From NCBI GenBank assembly GCA_947462335.1, contig OX381721.1, positions 2,356,001 to 2,420,000 of the forward strand: DNA of 64,000 bases, given 5' to 3'. The position numbers and the translations under genes were made by a program. Position 1 is the first letter of the stretch; each line of letters starts with the position of its first letter. The notes beneath the pieces were generated by a model. The model was not told the DNA's origin and ran no database searches. It was given only the letters and a program-made list of their open reading frames with translations. Shown one piece after another: positions 1 through 10,884 of this stretch. The DNA is from Harmothoe impar (taxonomy: Eukaryota; Annelida; Polychaeta; Phyllodocida; Polynoidae).

Positions 1-720
1 GGATTGAAACAGGAGGGGTGCAATGATCACCCTAGTGTTTCACCACTTTAGGCTGTCCACCAGGGCATGGGAATTACTAAGCCCCTACAAATGTATTTTA
101 AATTATCGCATATTACCCTTATATCGCATATAACACACACCTAGACTTTAGGAGTATTATAGAACCAGCACTGCCTCTAGTAATTCCATTTAGATTCATA
201 GGGTCTTGGCAAATACTTGGGTGGTTCATACATATTCAGCCCCCCCCCCCACCTCCTTGATTTGGGGGGGGGGGGCTGGAAATGGATATTTCAAGCGAAA
301 GTCAAGGCTTACCACACCAATGCACTTATTATGGGTCTGAGGGTGTACTTCTGGAATCAAACAAACTAGAATTATTCTAGCAGAGACTTCTCATCCTTTT
401 CCCATTATACCAAGGCTTTGCCTTCATACTCACAGTTAGTGGGTTATGTGTTTCATGTAGTACTGTATTCTCATGTTTTGAGTCCTTGTTAAGTGTCACA
501 ACTATAATTGCCCCACCCCCTCGGGGGAACGATGCATGTAACAAAGGGGTTCCCCTTAAGGGATTCCTACACCTTCAGTGCTGTCATTAATTTGGCATGA
601 GTTCTAAATTGTCAATAGTCAATAACCCGGCTTTTCCTCATCATCCTCTCCTTCCCTAGTCTCTGTTGGCTCCTGGAGAATCCCACATTTATTAGTCAAA
701 TAATTTTAGTTTTGGATTTT
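1..720. other. Intron/intergenic stretch without a recognised gene
   Basis: No exon is recognised here. A run of C (about 240-251) and a run of G (about 265-276) face each other across a short spacer and could form a homopolymeric hairpin. In the minus-strand reading of the myosin, the exon after 1254-1358 would be expected in or to the left of this stretch. I did not see FGNAKT or NSSRF coding sequence. Confidence 0.5.
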
Positions 721-732
721 GAAATGTAACAA

Positions 733-1253
733 CACTCACCTTCTAAGACGGGGTTGGACTGTACTCACCTTCTAAGACGGGGTTGGACTGTACTCACCTT
801 CTAAGACGGGGTAGGACTGTACTCACCTTCTAAGACGGGGTAGGACTGTACACACCTTCTAAGACGGGGTTGGACTGTACGCACCTTCTAAGACGAGGTT
901 GGACTGTACTCACCTTCTAAGACGGGGTAGGACTGTACGCACCTTCTAAGACGGGGTTGGACTGTACTCACCTTCTAAGACGGGGTTGGACTGTACGCAC
1001 CTTCTAAGACGGGTTTTACACTCACCTTCTAAGACGGGGTAGGACTGTACTCACCTTCTAAGACGGGGTTGGACTGTACGCACCTTCTAAGACGGGTTTT
1101 ACACTCACCTTCTAAGACGGGGTTGGACTGTACTCACCTTCTAAGACAGGGTAGGACTGTACTCACCTTCTAAGACGGGGTTGGACTGTACTCACCTTCT
1201 AAGACGGGGTAGGACTGTACTCACCTTCGAAGACAGGGTTGGACTGTACTCAC
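733..1253 (-). repeat. 29-bp minisatellite made of an exon 3' end plus its splice donor
   Basis: About 18 tandem copies of a 29-bp unit follow the real exon end at 1254. Read on the minus strand, each unit contains the last codons of the exon (Gln-Ser-Asn-Pro-Val-Leu-Glu) and a strong 5' splice site, GAAG|GTGAGT or the variants GTGCGT and GTGTGT. The coding exon is the 19th, 5'-most copy, so the array lies on the intron side. The unit is not a multiple of 3, and reading into the array meets a stop within about two units, so a distal donor would give an aberrant message. Some copies are shortened (near 1010-1020 and 1095-1105). Confidence 0.93.
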
Positions 1254-1358
1254 CTTCTAAGACTGGGTTGGACTGTAGCAGCTGCTCCTTGACGCGGTCT
1301 ATCTCGTGCCCCTTCCCAGACACGGCCGCCACGTACTGCATGATGGCTTTACTCGCCT
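1254..1358 (-). CDS. MYO1B: Class I myosin motor exon after the P-loop (TEASK...NPVLE)
   Basis: This 105-nt exon is bounded by an acceptor (TTCCAG) at its high-coordinate side and a GTGAGT donor at its low side. It joins in phase to the P-loop exon at 6291-6385, completing GKT-E-ASKAIMQYVAAVSG and continuing to EQLLQSNPVLE, which closely follows vertebrate MYO1B. It encodes the helix after the P-loop and the start of the segment leading to switch I. It ends in phase 1 (GAA G), so the next exon should begin with the last two bases of the Ala codon of AFGNAKT. That exon is not visible in the window. Third-position GC is 26 of 34 codons. The donor is the founding copy of the minisatellite at 733-1253. 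Confidence 0.95.
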
Positions 1359-1663
1359 CTGGAAGCACCAAGACAAATGTGGAGTCAACCGACTGTTGTC
1401 CGAATAATATTTATCTAATAATATACGCAATGAAAGAACAAGGTTTATAACAGTCTAACAACAGTATAGCGGCTTGCTATTCGCACTCGCCTTCGGCTCG
1501 TGTGATAGCAGTGGCTATACTGAACGCGTGACCAAATAACAACCCATTAGTGCATCAGTATACAATCAGTGAATCAATCCCGCCCCTTGTTTATAAAAGG
1601 AGCAGTCCCTTAAACAGAGACCACACATGGAGTGCTCCACTATTTACCCTAGGTCTATTTACC

Positions 1664-1760
1664 CTAGGTCTGGGACTTAGATGTTAACCCTTTAAAGACG
1701 CATGTTGCTAAAAGACATTTGTCATCATGATGCACCGATGCAGCCCCGGACAACCAGAAA
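1664..1760. repeat. Partial nested-palindrome foldback element
   Basis: The stretch carries the left-end signature of the window's commonest dispersed repeat: TTAACCCTTTAAAGACG followed by a CATTTGTCATCATGATGCA arm. It is cut short where the 37-bp array begins. Confidence 0.6.
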
Positions 1761-2990
1761 AGGCCCCTAAATTCACTTAGACTGTCACAACTACAAAAGA
1801 GCCCCCTAAATTCACTTTGACCTTTGCAACCAGAAAAGGCCCCTAAATTCACTTAGACTGTCACAACTAGAAAAGGGCCCCTGAATTCACTTAGACCTTC
1901 ACAACCAGAAAAGGCCCCTAAATTCACTTAGACTGTCACAATTGGAAAAAGGCCCCTAAATTCATGTAGATTGTCTCAACAAAACACTGGAATATAGGCC
2001 CCTAAAAGCACCTCAACTGACACCAGCACAAAAAGGGCCCACAACTAGAAAAGGGCCCCTAAATTCACTTAGATCTCATAACCAGAAAAGGCCCCTAAAT
2101 TCACTTAGACTGTCACAATTGGAAAAAGGCCCCTAAATTCATGTAGATTGTCTCAACAAAAATCTGGAATATAGGCCCCTAAAAGCACCTCAACTGACAC
2201 CAGCACAAAAAGGGCCCACAACTAGAAAAGGGCCCCTAAATTCACTTAGATCTCATAACCAGAAAAGGCCCCTAAATTCACTTAGACTGTCACAACTAGA
2301 AAAGGGCCCCTAAATTCACTTAGACCTTCACAAGCAGAAAAGGCCCCTAAATTCACTTAGACTGTCACAAGCACAAAAGGCCCCTAAATTCACTTAGACT
2401 GTCACAACTAGAAAAGGGCCCCTAAATTCACTTAGACCTTCACAACCAGAAAAGGCCCATAAATGCACTTAGACTGTCTTAACTGGAAAAGGGCCCCTAA
2501 ATTCACTTAGAATTTCACAACCAGAAAAGGCCTCTAAATTCACTTAGACTGTCTCAACAATAAAAGTTGCCCCTATATTCATTTAGACTGTTTAAACTAT
2601 AAAAGGGTAGCTTAATTCACCAGAAAAGGCCCCTAAATTCACTTGGACTGTCACAACTAGAAAAGGGCCTCTGAATTTGCATGATTTCACTGGATTTGCA
2701 TTTAATTCACTGAGCCTATTACAACCAGAAAAAGGCCCCTAAATGTATAATGGATGTCACAGCTGGAATAGGGGCCCCTAAATTCATTTATACCATTATA
2801 ACAATAAAATGAACAATGGTTCTCAACACAAGAAAGGGGACTCTAAATTCACATGGACTGTCACCATCAGAAAAGGGTTCCTAAATTCACTTAGACCTTC
2901 ATAACCAGAAAAGGCCCCTAAATTCACTTAAACTGTCACAACTAGAAATGGGCCACTTAATTCATTTGGGCCTTCACAACCAGAAATGTG
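1745..2990. repeat. 37-bp satellite array (AAAAGGCCCCTAAATTCACT type)
   Basis: Roughly 30 diverged copies of a ~37-bp unit with core GGCCCCTAAATTCACTTAGA and spacer CTGTCACAACYAGAAAA. A distinctive variant containing GCACCTCAACTGACACCAGC occurs near 2005-2030 and 2185-2210. The same variant appears in the related array at 58160-58405. The 52-56 kb array is a cousin with a 39-bp unit. The array lies in the intron between myosin exons 6291-6385 and 1254-1358. Confidence 0.92.
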
Positions 2991-2994
2991 ATTA

Positions 2995-5250
2995 TGAGAT
3001 TTCGTTGGTAGAATAGAATTGACCGAACCCTCCCGTATACCATTAAGTACAGACCATACAGTATGTACTAAACTGACCCCAGTTCTAGGACGTACACCTT
3101 AATGACAGACCACACAAGGCCTCCACTCAGGCACTGCTAGTCTGCCCTCTCTGACCAACACACATCTTCTAATGTCAGAGATCTAAGTCCTGTATGGACA
3201 GAATCCTTGAAAAGGTAAACCTGATTACAATGAGTCCCATTTAAATAGGAGACCATTTGAAAATCAGGGAAATTCCTAAACATTTACATCTCTGTATTCA
3301 GTACCTCCATTGCATGAGCCACTTTACCATGATCTACCTATTTTGAAGTTCTGTTGTATTCGATGATCATTTAGGAATATTGATACATACATATCGCAAA
3401 AATCTGAAAATCAACAAAAAATATCCTGTTTTCCAGAACATTAGGCTTCACACTTGTGTGAGGTTAGACTGAGTTCATGGTGTTATTCAAGGCCTACTTC
3501 GTCCACTCTATGCATCATGGTATAGGAGTCTGCATTCCACCTGCTCACCCCGTACCCCCCTGCCCCCCCCCCCCCCCCCCCCCCCGTCCTGATAACCCCC
3601 GCCCTCCCCTGCCTCCCCCTCCTACACACGTTCTGCCCCATGCCCTCCCCATGCTGATTACAACACGACTAATCCCTTTCTGCTCTCATGGATTTTCTGT
3701 AAATAGTTTCCACCCGGGGATCAAACAATAACGTAACCATAAAGATAGCAGGAGTTGGTCCCACGGTACACCGGTTGGTGATGGGGTAATTCTTTGGAGC
3801 TAAAATTTGGCAATCTGTTTAAATCTAGCTTAATAAAGGTGCTGATTTATAACTTTGATGTTGCCAAATTTACAAGCCTTCCGATCAGAGAGGCTGCCAA
3901 AATATCAGAAATCCATCTCGCATAGCATGAATATTGCTCCTGAAATGAATTTCATCATCGGTCCCTTAGCAACAGCAGATTTGCTTAGTAATCTCCCTGA
4001 GCAGGCAGATGAATGGAAAACCCCTCTCCACCCCCCTAATCCTGACACCTGTGACTTACGAGATATGACTAGAATGGCTGGCTATAAGCCGTGATGCGTT
4101 GTCATGACAACGGTGTGAGGCTGGCGCTGACCAGCTGTTTCCTTGGTAACCGGTCATCACACCGGGTCAGTAAGGCGGCACACCTCGTTCTGATCTGACG
4201 CTCTGTCCATCCCGGTCCCATCCATCCCTCCTCCCACCCATCCTTCCCCGATCCTCCTCTGTCTGCTAACCATCCCCTACTGTCCTCTTACCCACCTCGT
4301 CCCTCCCTGTCCTCTTGCCGGCTCAGCCACCAATATAATACCCAGAATGGATTCTCTGCAGCAGCCAAGGGGGGTGCACGGGGCCGGGCCCCATCAATCT
4401 CTGAGTAGATGGGTGGTGTCAGGGGGGGGGGGGGGGCACTGAGCTATGATTTGGATATCCACGGCAGCACGATCTTCCAGAGCTGGAGAGGTTGATTGTC
4501 AAAAGGGCTCAAAGGAAAGGCTGGTCACTTCACTCCAAGGTTAAAATTGGAGGGCGATCACCTCCTAATCACATTGGGAAGTAGGGTATAAGGATTTATA
4601 CAGCAATGACTGACCACAAAACTATATATGATTGTTAGAAATGGTTAATTGGACAGGGTCCATGTACAGATCATCCACATACATAGGGCAGTCAAATGTC
4701 CCAATCTCTGAAAAATAGGGCGGTCAAATGTCCCAATCTAGGTAGGGCGGTAGGGCGGCAATTGCTATCTACCCTCAATGACTGAGTACCCGACCCGGGG
4801 CATGGGGTTCCGGGGGGCACTCAACCTTGGGTTAGGTACCGACTGCAAAACTGGCCTAGCAACCTGGGGCTGTCAATCTCCGTAAGATACGGAAAAGAGG
4901 GGCTGTCACTGACCAAAAGGCTGTGAAACGGGGGGCTGCTGGAAGATGCATGGTAGCAGGGCTGTTGTTACAGTCAGTTTGCACTCATATTTCATGCCCA
5001 TTCTACCAGTTGACTTTCTGTATAAAGCCTCCCAAATTGTTTATATAACAATATCAGGCCTAGCAGGAAGCTGTCAGCTGATATCTGAGGAAATTAGGCG
5101 GGCTGTTAATTGATAAAGGGAAAGTTAGCATGCTGTCTTATCATAAAATGGGTAGTCTGTAGTTTAGCCCTTGTTACCTACCCTCAAGGAGCGAGTGCCC
5201 TCCCCGGGTGGGGGCCGGCCCCGGGAGCCTCTTCCAGCAGAACGGAGCCT
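2995..5250. other. Non-coding stretch with homopolymers and a short palindrome
   Basis: No exon is recognised. There is a long C run near 3566-3587 inside a pyrimidine-rich tract, a G run near 4421-4436, and a perfect 16-bp palindrome at 4097-4112. The short open frames here look like chance or low-complexity (proline-rich) translations. Confidence 0.5.
4097..4112. promoter_or_regulatory. Perfect palindrome resembling an RFX X-box
   Basis: CGTTGTCATGACAACG is a perfect 16-bp palindrome of the GTTNYC-N-GRNAAC type recognised by RFX factors in animals. Function is only inferred from the match. No promoter or gene start is recognised next to it. Confidence 0.3.
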
Positions 5251-5252
5251 GC

Positions 5253-5482
5253 CGTTAACCCTGTAAGCACCGCACAGCGCTTTAATGTGCACTATGCGTC
5301 ACTCGTCATGATGCGTGAATGTAGTTCTGGCGAGTTACCCACCAGGGCTGCATTCATGCACCATGCTGATCTTACCGGGTTGATACACTCCTTGAGGGTT
5401 GGCATGATGCATGAATGCAGCAGTGGGAGGTAGTAGGGCTATACCTATGCATAATAGCACTGTGAGGCCCTTAGAGGGTTAA
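5253..5482. repeat. Nested-palindrome foldback element, near full length
   Basis: Begins TTAACCCTGTAAGCACCGCA and ends CCCTTAGAGGGTTAA. It contains two internal hairpins whose arms are ATGATGC-(A/G)TGAATG and CATTCATGCA(C/T)CATG around a CTGGCGAGTTACYCACCAG-like core. The middle linker is GGGTTGATACACTCC. One of about 30 full or partial copies in the window. Confidence 0.75.
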
Positions 5483-6078
5483 GGGTTGGGGTGAGTTAAA
5501 GGGTCAGGGTTGGGCTCTCTATGACTACAGGGCCCACCACCACCTCCCCTCCCGGCCCTCAGTGCACCGTCATGGCTGCAGATATAGGAGATCTAACCCG
5601 ACACCTTTCCTCCATCTCTCTAACCAAATTCCATAGTCATACTTCATTCCGCAGGGTATATATTTTTGCAGAATTTGCGGGAATCAAAAAAAGCTGTGAA
5701 CTTTTTGTATGTTACAGCTTGCGATAAATATCGACATAAAATGCAGATTTTCGCTTTCCAGCGAAAATGTATATGGGTGAATATAAATACTTTTACAATA
5801 CCCATGTATGGCTTTAACCCCTGTTCATATCCCAAAACCCTACACTGAAGTATCCACTCCTCATCCCCCATCCACACTCGTGCCTCACCCAACCACAATA
5901 TGGCTGCTATTTACGCCCACCCACCAATCTCCAACTCCGTATTAAAGAAAAACTCCTCGTTATGTGAGATGAGAGACCGTTAAAAGCTCTGCCGCCCATT
6001 GTTAATGACAACAAAAGGTTAAGATATTAACCTCTGCATTTTTCAAACTGAGCAGCCTATTTCAGGCTCTGCTGTGTT

Positions 6079-6235
6079 TAGCTCTTTAAACAATATTTGG
6101 TTACATGATGCACTAAAGGAGTGCCTGTCAATAACTCACCGGCACTGCATTGGTGCATCATGCTGATACTTCCGGAGCGTATAAACATGTTGGGGTTGGC
6201 CTGATACATGAATGCAGCACTGGCAAGTTAACTGG
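6079..6235. repeat. Partial nested-palindrome foldback element
   Basis: Contains the TAACTCACCGGCACTGCAT and TGGTGCATCATGCTGAT segments and a second CATGAATGCAGCACTGGCAA arm. The outer ends are eroded. It sits in the intron downstream of the P-loop exon. Confidence 0.6.
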
Positions 6236-6290
6236 CTGGGCTTCATTGTATATCATAGACTAAGGCTATAATGGCAATAAGATGTCTGAC

Positions 6291-6385
6291 CTGTTTTGCC
6301 AGAGCCGCTCTCCCCGGAGATGATGACACACTGGTCCTGGTTGACGTCACGCATGGACCGGTACGCCAGGTCAGACACGGCATAG
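6291..6385 (-). CDS. MYO1B: Class I myosin P-loop exon
   Basis: A 95-nt exon reading [16 protein letters not shown], then [13 protein letters not shown]. The Walker A P-loop is GESGSGKT, where most myosins have GESGAGKT, so one Ala is replaced by Ser. The acceptor is CTTCAG and the donor is GTCAGA, which is GT but a weaker consensus. It joins exon 6865-6980 by completing an Ile codon (AT|C) and exon 1254-1358 by completing Glu (G|AG). The P-loop binds the ATP phosphates of the motor. Third-position GC is 24 of 31 codons. The adjoining upstream intron carries a ~50-bp tandem repeat that seems to contain diverged copies of this exon's acceptor. Confidence 0.96.
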
Positions 6386-6715
6386 CTGAAGGTCAAACAG
6401 AGGTCAAGGTTAACATAGCACTGAAGTCAAGGACAAACCAGAGGTCAAACCAAGGTTAACATAGCACTGGGGCAGGTCAAGGACAAACCAGAGGTCAAAC
6501 CAAGGTTAACATAGAACTGGGGCAGGTCAAGGACAAACCAGAGGTCAAACCAAGGTTAACATAGAACTGGGGCAGGTCAAGGACAAACCAGAGGTCAAAT
6601 CAGGGTTAACATATCACTTGGCAGGTCAAACACAAAGCAGAGGTCAAACCAAGGTTAACATAGTACTGGGGCAGGTCAAGGACAAACCAGAGGTCAAACC
6701 AAGGTCTGACAAAGT
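6386..6715 (-). repeat. ~50-bp minisatellite beside the P-loop exon acceptor
   Basis: About six copies of a ~50-bp unit. On the minus strand each holds GGTTTGACCTCTGGTTTGTC, CTTGACCTGCCCCAG and TGCTATGTTAACC. The copy nearest the exon reads TTGACTTCAGTGCTATG, close to the authentic junction TTGACCTTCAG|CTATG. The array may therefore derive from the 3' splice site with later divergence. Confidence 0.8.
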
Positions 6716-6864
6716 CATGTCTTTAAGCCACTCACTCTCTTTCCTTTTCTCATTCACTTTATTTCCTACTTATGATGCATTTCGTTACTTGAAATAACCG
6801 GCGGTGACAGAATAAGTCTTGTTATAGATTACTTTTAGTAATGATACAAACAAACCCTACTTAC

Positions 6865-6980
6865 ATGTGTGGTGGCAGTTCGTAGATGTTCCTACTCCGG
6901 TACTCAAAGATGACGTCATGTCTGTAGAGCGGCAGCACCTTGTAGGGGTTTACCGACACCACCACGTTACCGATATATGT
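6865..6980 (-). CDS. MYO1B: Class I myosin N-terminal motor exon (TYIGNVVVSVNPYK)
   Basis: A 116-nt exon encoding TYIGNVVVSVNPYKVLPLYR and continuing to YRSRNIYELPPH(I). It matches the TYIGSVVISVNPY region of vertebrate MYO1B, which lies near the ATP pocket. The acceptor is TTTACAG and the donor is GTAAGT-like (GTAAG). It starts in phase 0 after the exon at 14832-14967 and ends in phase 2 (AT), joining the P-loop exon to make Ile. The exon start and acceptor are repeated about 11 times in the intron immediately upstream (6981-7385). Confidence 0.96.
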
Positions 6981-7385
6981 CTGTAAATAAAGACACCACG
7001 TTACCGATATACGTCTGTAAATAAACAAACCACGTTACCGATATACGTCTGTAAATAAACACACCACGTTACTGAAATACATCTGTAAAAGTAAACACAC
7101 CATGTTACCGATATACGTCTGTAAATAAACACACCACGTTACCGATATATGTCTTTAAATAAACACACCTCTTTACCGATATACGTCTGTAAATAAACAC
7201 ACCACATTACCGATATACGTCTGTAAATAAACACACCACGTTACCGATATACGTCTGTAAATAAACACACCACGTTACCGATATACGTCTGTAAATAAAC
7301 ACACCATGTTACCGATATATGTCTGTAAATAAACACACCACGTTACCGATATACGTCTGTAAAGTAAACAAACCATGTTACTAAA
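6981..7385 (-). repeat. 34-bp minisatellite made of a 3' splice site plus exon start
   Basis: About 11 tandem copies of a ~34-bp unit lie directly upstream of exon 6865-6980. On the minus strand each unit reads TTTACAG|ACGTATATCGGTAA and then CGTGGTGTGTTTA. That is the authentic acceptor plus the first codons of the exon (Thr-Tyr-Ile-Gly-Asn-Val-Val). The true exon is the last, 3'-most copy. Splicing to an upstream copy would read into a TAA in the next unit. Small variants include TTTAAAG in place of TTTACAG (near 7153) and a degenerate outer end near 7370-7385. Confidence 0.94.
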
Positions 7386-7713
7386 TCTCATCCCTTTAGA
7401 CCGAAATGTTGGTACCCCTACAGCAGCAGTCAGATTGGTACCAGGACAGGTACTCAGCCCTATATATAAGTGCGGTAGGGGTTTAAGGAGATAACATGAC
7501 TTCACATCACAACCCAGCTATAAGATATATATCTGAGTGTATTAAGTCTAGTGGTGCTTCACCAGGTGCTCCCCAGCTGACAAGTGTCTCCTCACCCCCT
7601 CCTTACTGAGGGAGCAGCCCCCCCCCCCCCCCCCGCCCTCCCTGCCGCCGCAGGGTCTCAACATCTTACACACATCACACCACAGGTTTTAACTAGACCT
7701 TTTTACTAGGTAC

Positions 7714-8076
7714 AGTCGTTGCCAAATCCTGCTGGACAGTGGCAATGTCCAACTAAAATGACTCTGGTCCACTTGAATGACTGGTGTTGCAGGACCTGAT
7801 GTCCTTCACATTCTGGGCTTGCCAAAACTGAGTAAAAAGAAGTACTCAAATATTCCGAGTAGAACTGAAGTTACAACTTCTAGAGTGTACTCTAATATTC
7901 TAGGCAAATTAGAGCAAGTTGTTGTTATTATCTTCTTTATAAATGCTATTCTTTTCTAAATATCATGCAAAACTTTGATTTTGCTATCCAGTCCTGCAGA
8001 AATCTATCCGGTCCTGCAAAATTGGCTAGCTGCAGGACCAACTGTCCTGCATGCCGACAAAGTTTTCGCAAAGACT
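7714..8076. mobile_element. hAT-like MITE (AGTCNTTGC termini)
   Basis: The left end is AGTCGTTGCCAAATCCTGC followed by GGACAGTGGCAATGTCC. The right end, reverse complemented, is AGTCTTTGCGAAAACTTTG then GCAGGACAG. The same family occurs at 22001-22284 and 23693-24060. No coding capacity is seen, and no clear target duplication at this copy. Confidence 0.6.
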
Positions 8077-8547
8077 GTGCACATGTTACCTGAAACAAAC
8101 CTTTTTTTTGGCCTAATCATGCAGCATATATGATGTGTGACTAGTTGTCCCATGAGAAAAGGACTAATTCAATGCAAAAAACAGAATGATATTATCTTTA
8201 AAAGTTAATGCTAGAGAATCCCTCAAAGTTGGGAGAGTTCTGGCAGTCCCTAGAGTGTAAAGCCACGGAAGGGCCTGGGACCAAGCCAAGGAGTATCACA
8301 GTGGTAAAAGCTGACAGGTGCATGATTCCAACTTTTCTTTTTCAGAAAATCAGAGACATCATGTATCAACAGCAGATCAATAATAGTTACATATCTGGAT
8401 TTGACTTGATCCCCCCATCATTTTGAGATATCATATTATAAATTCCAACCATTTTTAAAAATTGTGTTGTCCTCCTTACTACAGGGAAGGCACAAAGATG
8501 ACTGTGGACATCTAGTATCACACCTTTCTATGGTACCCTATTGATTT

Positions 8548-8885
8548 ATTGATTGATTTTTTTAACGTCCAGATGTACTTCAAGTACCTCACGGGACATA
8601 TCTCAAGTTGGCAAGGAGTCATCCACAAAAATTTTGGTAGTTTGCCTTGCAGTAGTAGGACAGATATTTATATGCTGCTTGCCCAATACAGCAGTGAACG
8701 CATCTATGGATGATTTAATCTATGAAATGAATGACCGCATCTATGAGGTGAGGGAGAAAACCGCTACCGGGGCACGTCCCCTACTGTTTTCGCAGGATAG
8801 CAAGTGTTCTTGTATTTGCCTGGTCCTACCTACCTGGGCTAGTACCATAGTAGGCAGGGCCAGACAAACCACGGCCTTTGATATC
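8548..8885 (+). repeat. Dispersed repeat, copy 1 of 2
   Basis: Shares long stretches with 20505-20805: GGAGTCATCCACAAA, GGTAGT-TGCC, and CCTGGTCCTAC-TACC followed by GGCTAGTAC-ATAGTAGGCA. The open frame across it is not conserved in the second copy, so I treat it as a non-coding interspersed element rather than a gene. Confidence 0.7.
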
Positions 8886-8899
8886 TCAGATGTGGTTCA

Positions 8900-10000
8900 C
8901 TGAGGAGGGATCCCATGCCAGACCACCAGCAAGAAGGCCCGGGCCTGGGCATATGGGCAGCTGATGCCAATACAGCTTACGTGAATGTAAGGCAGCAGTA
9001 AGGCACGAGACCCCTCAAGTTTTGTTGCCTTTTACGAATACGGTAAATACGGAATGCCCATTGGTATTATGTAAGCCTACAGATGAAGTTATTCTACTCC
9101 TTCATGCCCCCATCATGAAGGTCCCCACTATACTTACACAGGGGGAAGTCAGGAAGATGACTGTGGACATCCAGTATCACACTATTCTATGGTACCCTAC
9201 AACCCAGTAACTCAACAAGTCGAGCTCTAGTTAGAACCTGTGCTTCACACACTATATATGCTGCACCTCCCTCTCTCCTCCCACCTCCAACATAAGCAGG
9301 GGTTGAGTGAAGTGTTAACCCTTTACGGGAGGCATCTATAGCGTGCTATTCCGCTCTGTCCCTCCTTTTCCACCTGCCCTAACTATATACATATATATGG
9401 CTGAGAGCCTATAAACATCTTACCCACTATATATATTCTGTCCCTCTCCCTCCTCACCCCTCCAGCATGGTAGTGTTAAGTGTTAGCCCTTTAGCCGCAG
9501 AGTAGTGCTTTATTCCTCTCCCACCTACCCACCTCAACTGTGTCAAACCACTAATGACTCTGCTTATATGAAAGCTCCACTTGAGTTGACTCTCTACTAT
9601 CAGTGTTAAATTGAGTTGACTCTCTACTATCAAGGTCAACTCAAGAGTCAATAACTGCTTGACACCCTAATTCTACCAGAGTAACGTGGCAGACACAGTT
9701 GACTCCTTTACCCTTCTCTCTTTACAAATATCGTCTCAGTGCCTTAAAACATCTTACAAGCCTAACCCACTATATATATTCCGTACATCTCTTTACTCGA
9801 GCACCGCTGATGTCTGATTCACTGTAAACCTCAACAAAATGATTGACTCTTGGAAGTGAGTAGTTTTGGTGACATAGTCAGCGTCAAGCTGATGCTCACA
9901 CAATCTGTACGAGAACCTACCGGACACCGGCTATAGCCAGCTTTTAAAATACCTGCTGGTTCAGCAAAAAGACTGCATCTGCTGGACCAAATGGCTGGCT
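8900..10000. other. No gene recognised
   Basis: Unique-looking AT/CT-rich sequence. Small local repeats include GTTGACTCTCTACTATCA twice near 9585-9630 and CCACTATATATATTC near 9425 and 9770. The tail (9900-9990) resembles a dispersed segment at 15300-15420 (GGACAC-GGCTATAGC-GGCT). Confidence 0.45.
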
Positions 10001-10228
10001 ACTATGATGCTTTAACGAATCATGCAGGGCATGATGCATGAATGCAGCCCTGACGAGTAACTCACCAGTGTCACATTCAAGCATCATTCTGACCCTCAGA
10101 GAGTTACAACCCTATATGGTCGGCATGATGCCTGAGTGCAGCAAGTTACTTCCCAGGGCTGCATTCATGTATCATGACAACCAAGGGCTTGATGCATTAA
10201 GGCATCATGCTGCCCTTAGCGGGTTAAA
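10001..10228. repeat. Nested-palindrome foldback element
   Basis: Two hairpin modules (GCATGATGCATGAATGCAGC... and ...GGGCTGCATTCATG) with a central ACAACCCTATATGGTCGGC linker. It ends in CCCTTAGCGGGTTAA. Confidence 0.7.
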
Positions 10229-10313
10229 GGCTTAATGTCAGGGTACTCTGGTCATGCAGCCTCCAGCCGCCTGCCCCCTACTCTATGCCTCAGGTAGCCT
10301 CTAGGAGGGTGTA

Positions 10314-10512
10314 CTGTAAATGCAGATATTTTTGTGCATGTATATTTTTGCGAATTTGGTACAAAGTACAGTTTGTGTATTTGAATTCACAGATTTTGGA
10401 AGATGGTAGTACATCATTACACTGGATTAGTATTCACGCTGTATTTTCGCGGATTTTCATTTCTGTGAAATTCGCAATAATAAGTACAGCGTGAAATAAC
10501 TTACGTTTACAG
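10314..10512. mobile_element. Short inverted-repeat element (CTGTAAA termini)
   Basis: The left end CTGTAAATGCAGATATTTTTG and the right end (reverse complement) CTGTAAACGTAAGTTATTTC are imperfect inverted repeats. The inside is AT-rich with TATTTTCGCGGATTT. A related half-element lies at 46828-46917, and weakly related sequence is at 5655-5790. It resembles mariner-class MITEs. Confidence 0.5.
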
Positions 10513-10884
10513 TGAATAGCAGGGACAGGTGGGAGGAGGGACTTAGTAACGCTCTGAGGGCGGCACACCGCTTTGCCACAAGACCTTGCATATAAGACTA
10601 ACTCGCGTATAAGCCGCACCTGGGCTCTGGGATTATCTTATAAGCCTCACTTACACTCGAGTACTGTAGTATACATGTGTATAAACTTGTGTATAAGCCG
10701 TACCCTGACTTTTCCCTGATCCTATAAGCTGCACTAGTGATCTGACCTGTGTACTAGTTGTATTCTAGACGTAAGGTTCTACATTAATGTTATACCTGTT
10801 GTCATCAGGATACATGCATGCAGCGCTGGGGAGTCTTTACTACATCTCTCGGTATTCCAGGCGTATCAGCGCCATAAGGCGGGC

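Noticed and set aside
733..1253. CRISPR-like appearance of regularly spaced repeats
   Set aside because: The units are contiguous without unique spacers and the sequence is eukaryotic. They match the neighbouring exon end.
8553..8903. 116-codon plus-strand frame
   Set aside because: The region is a dispersed repeat whose second copy (20505-20805) does not keep the frame.
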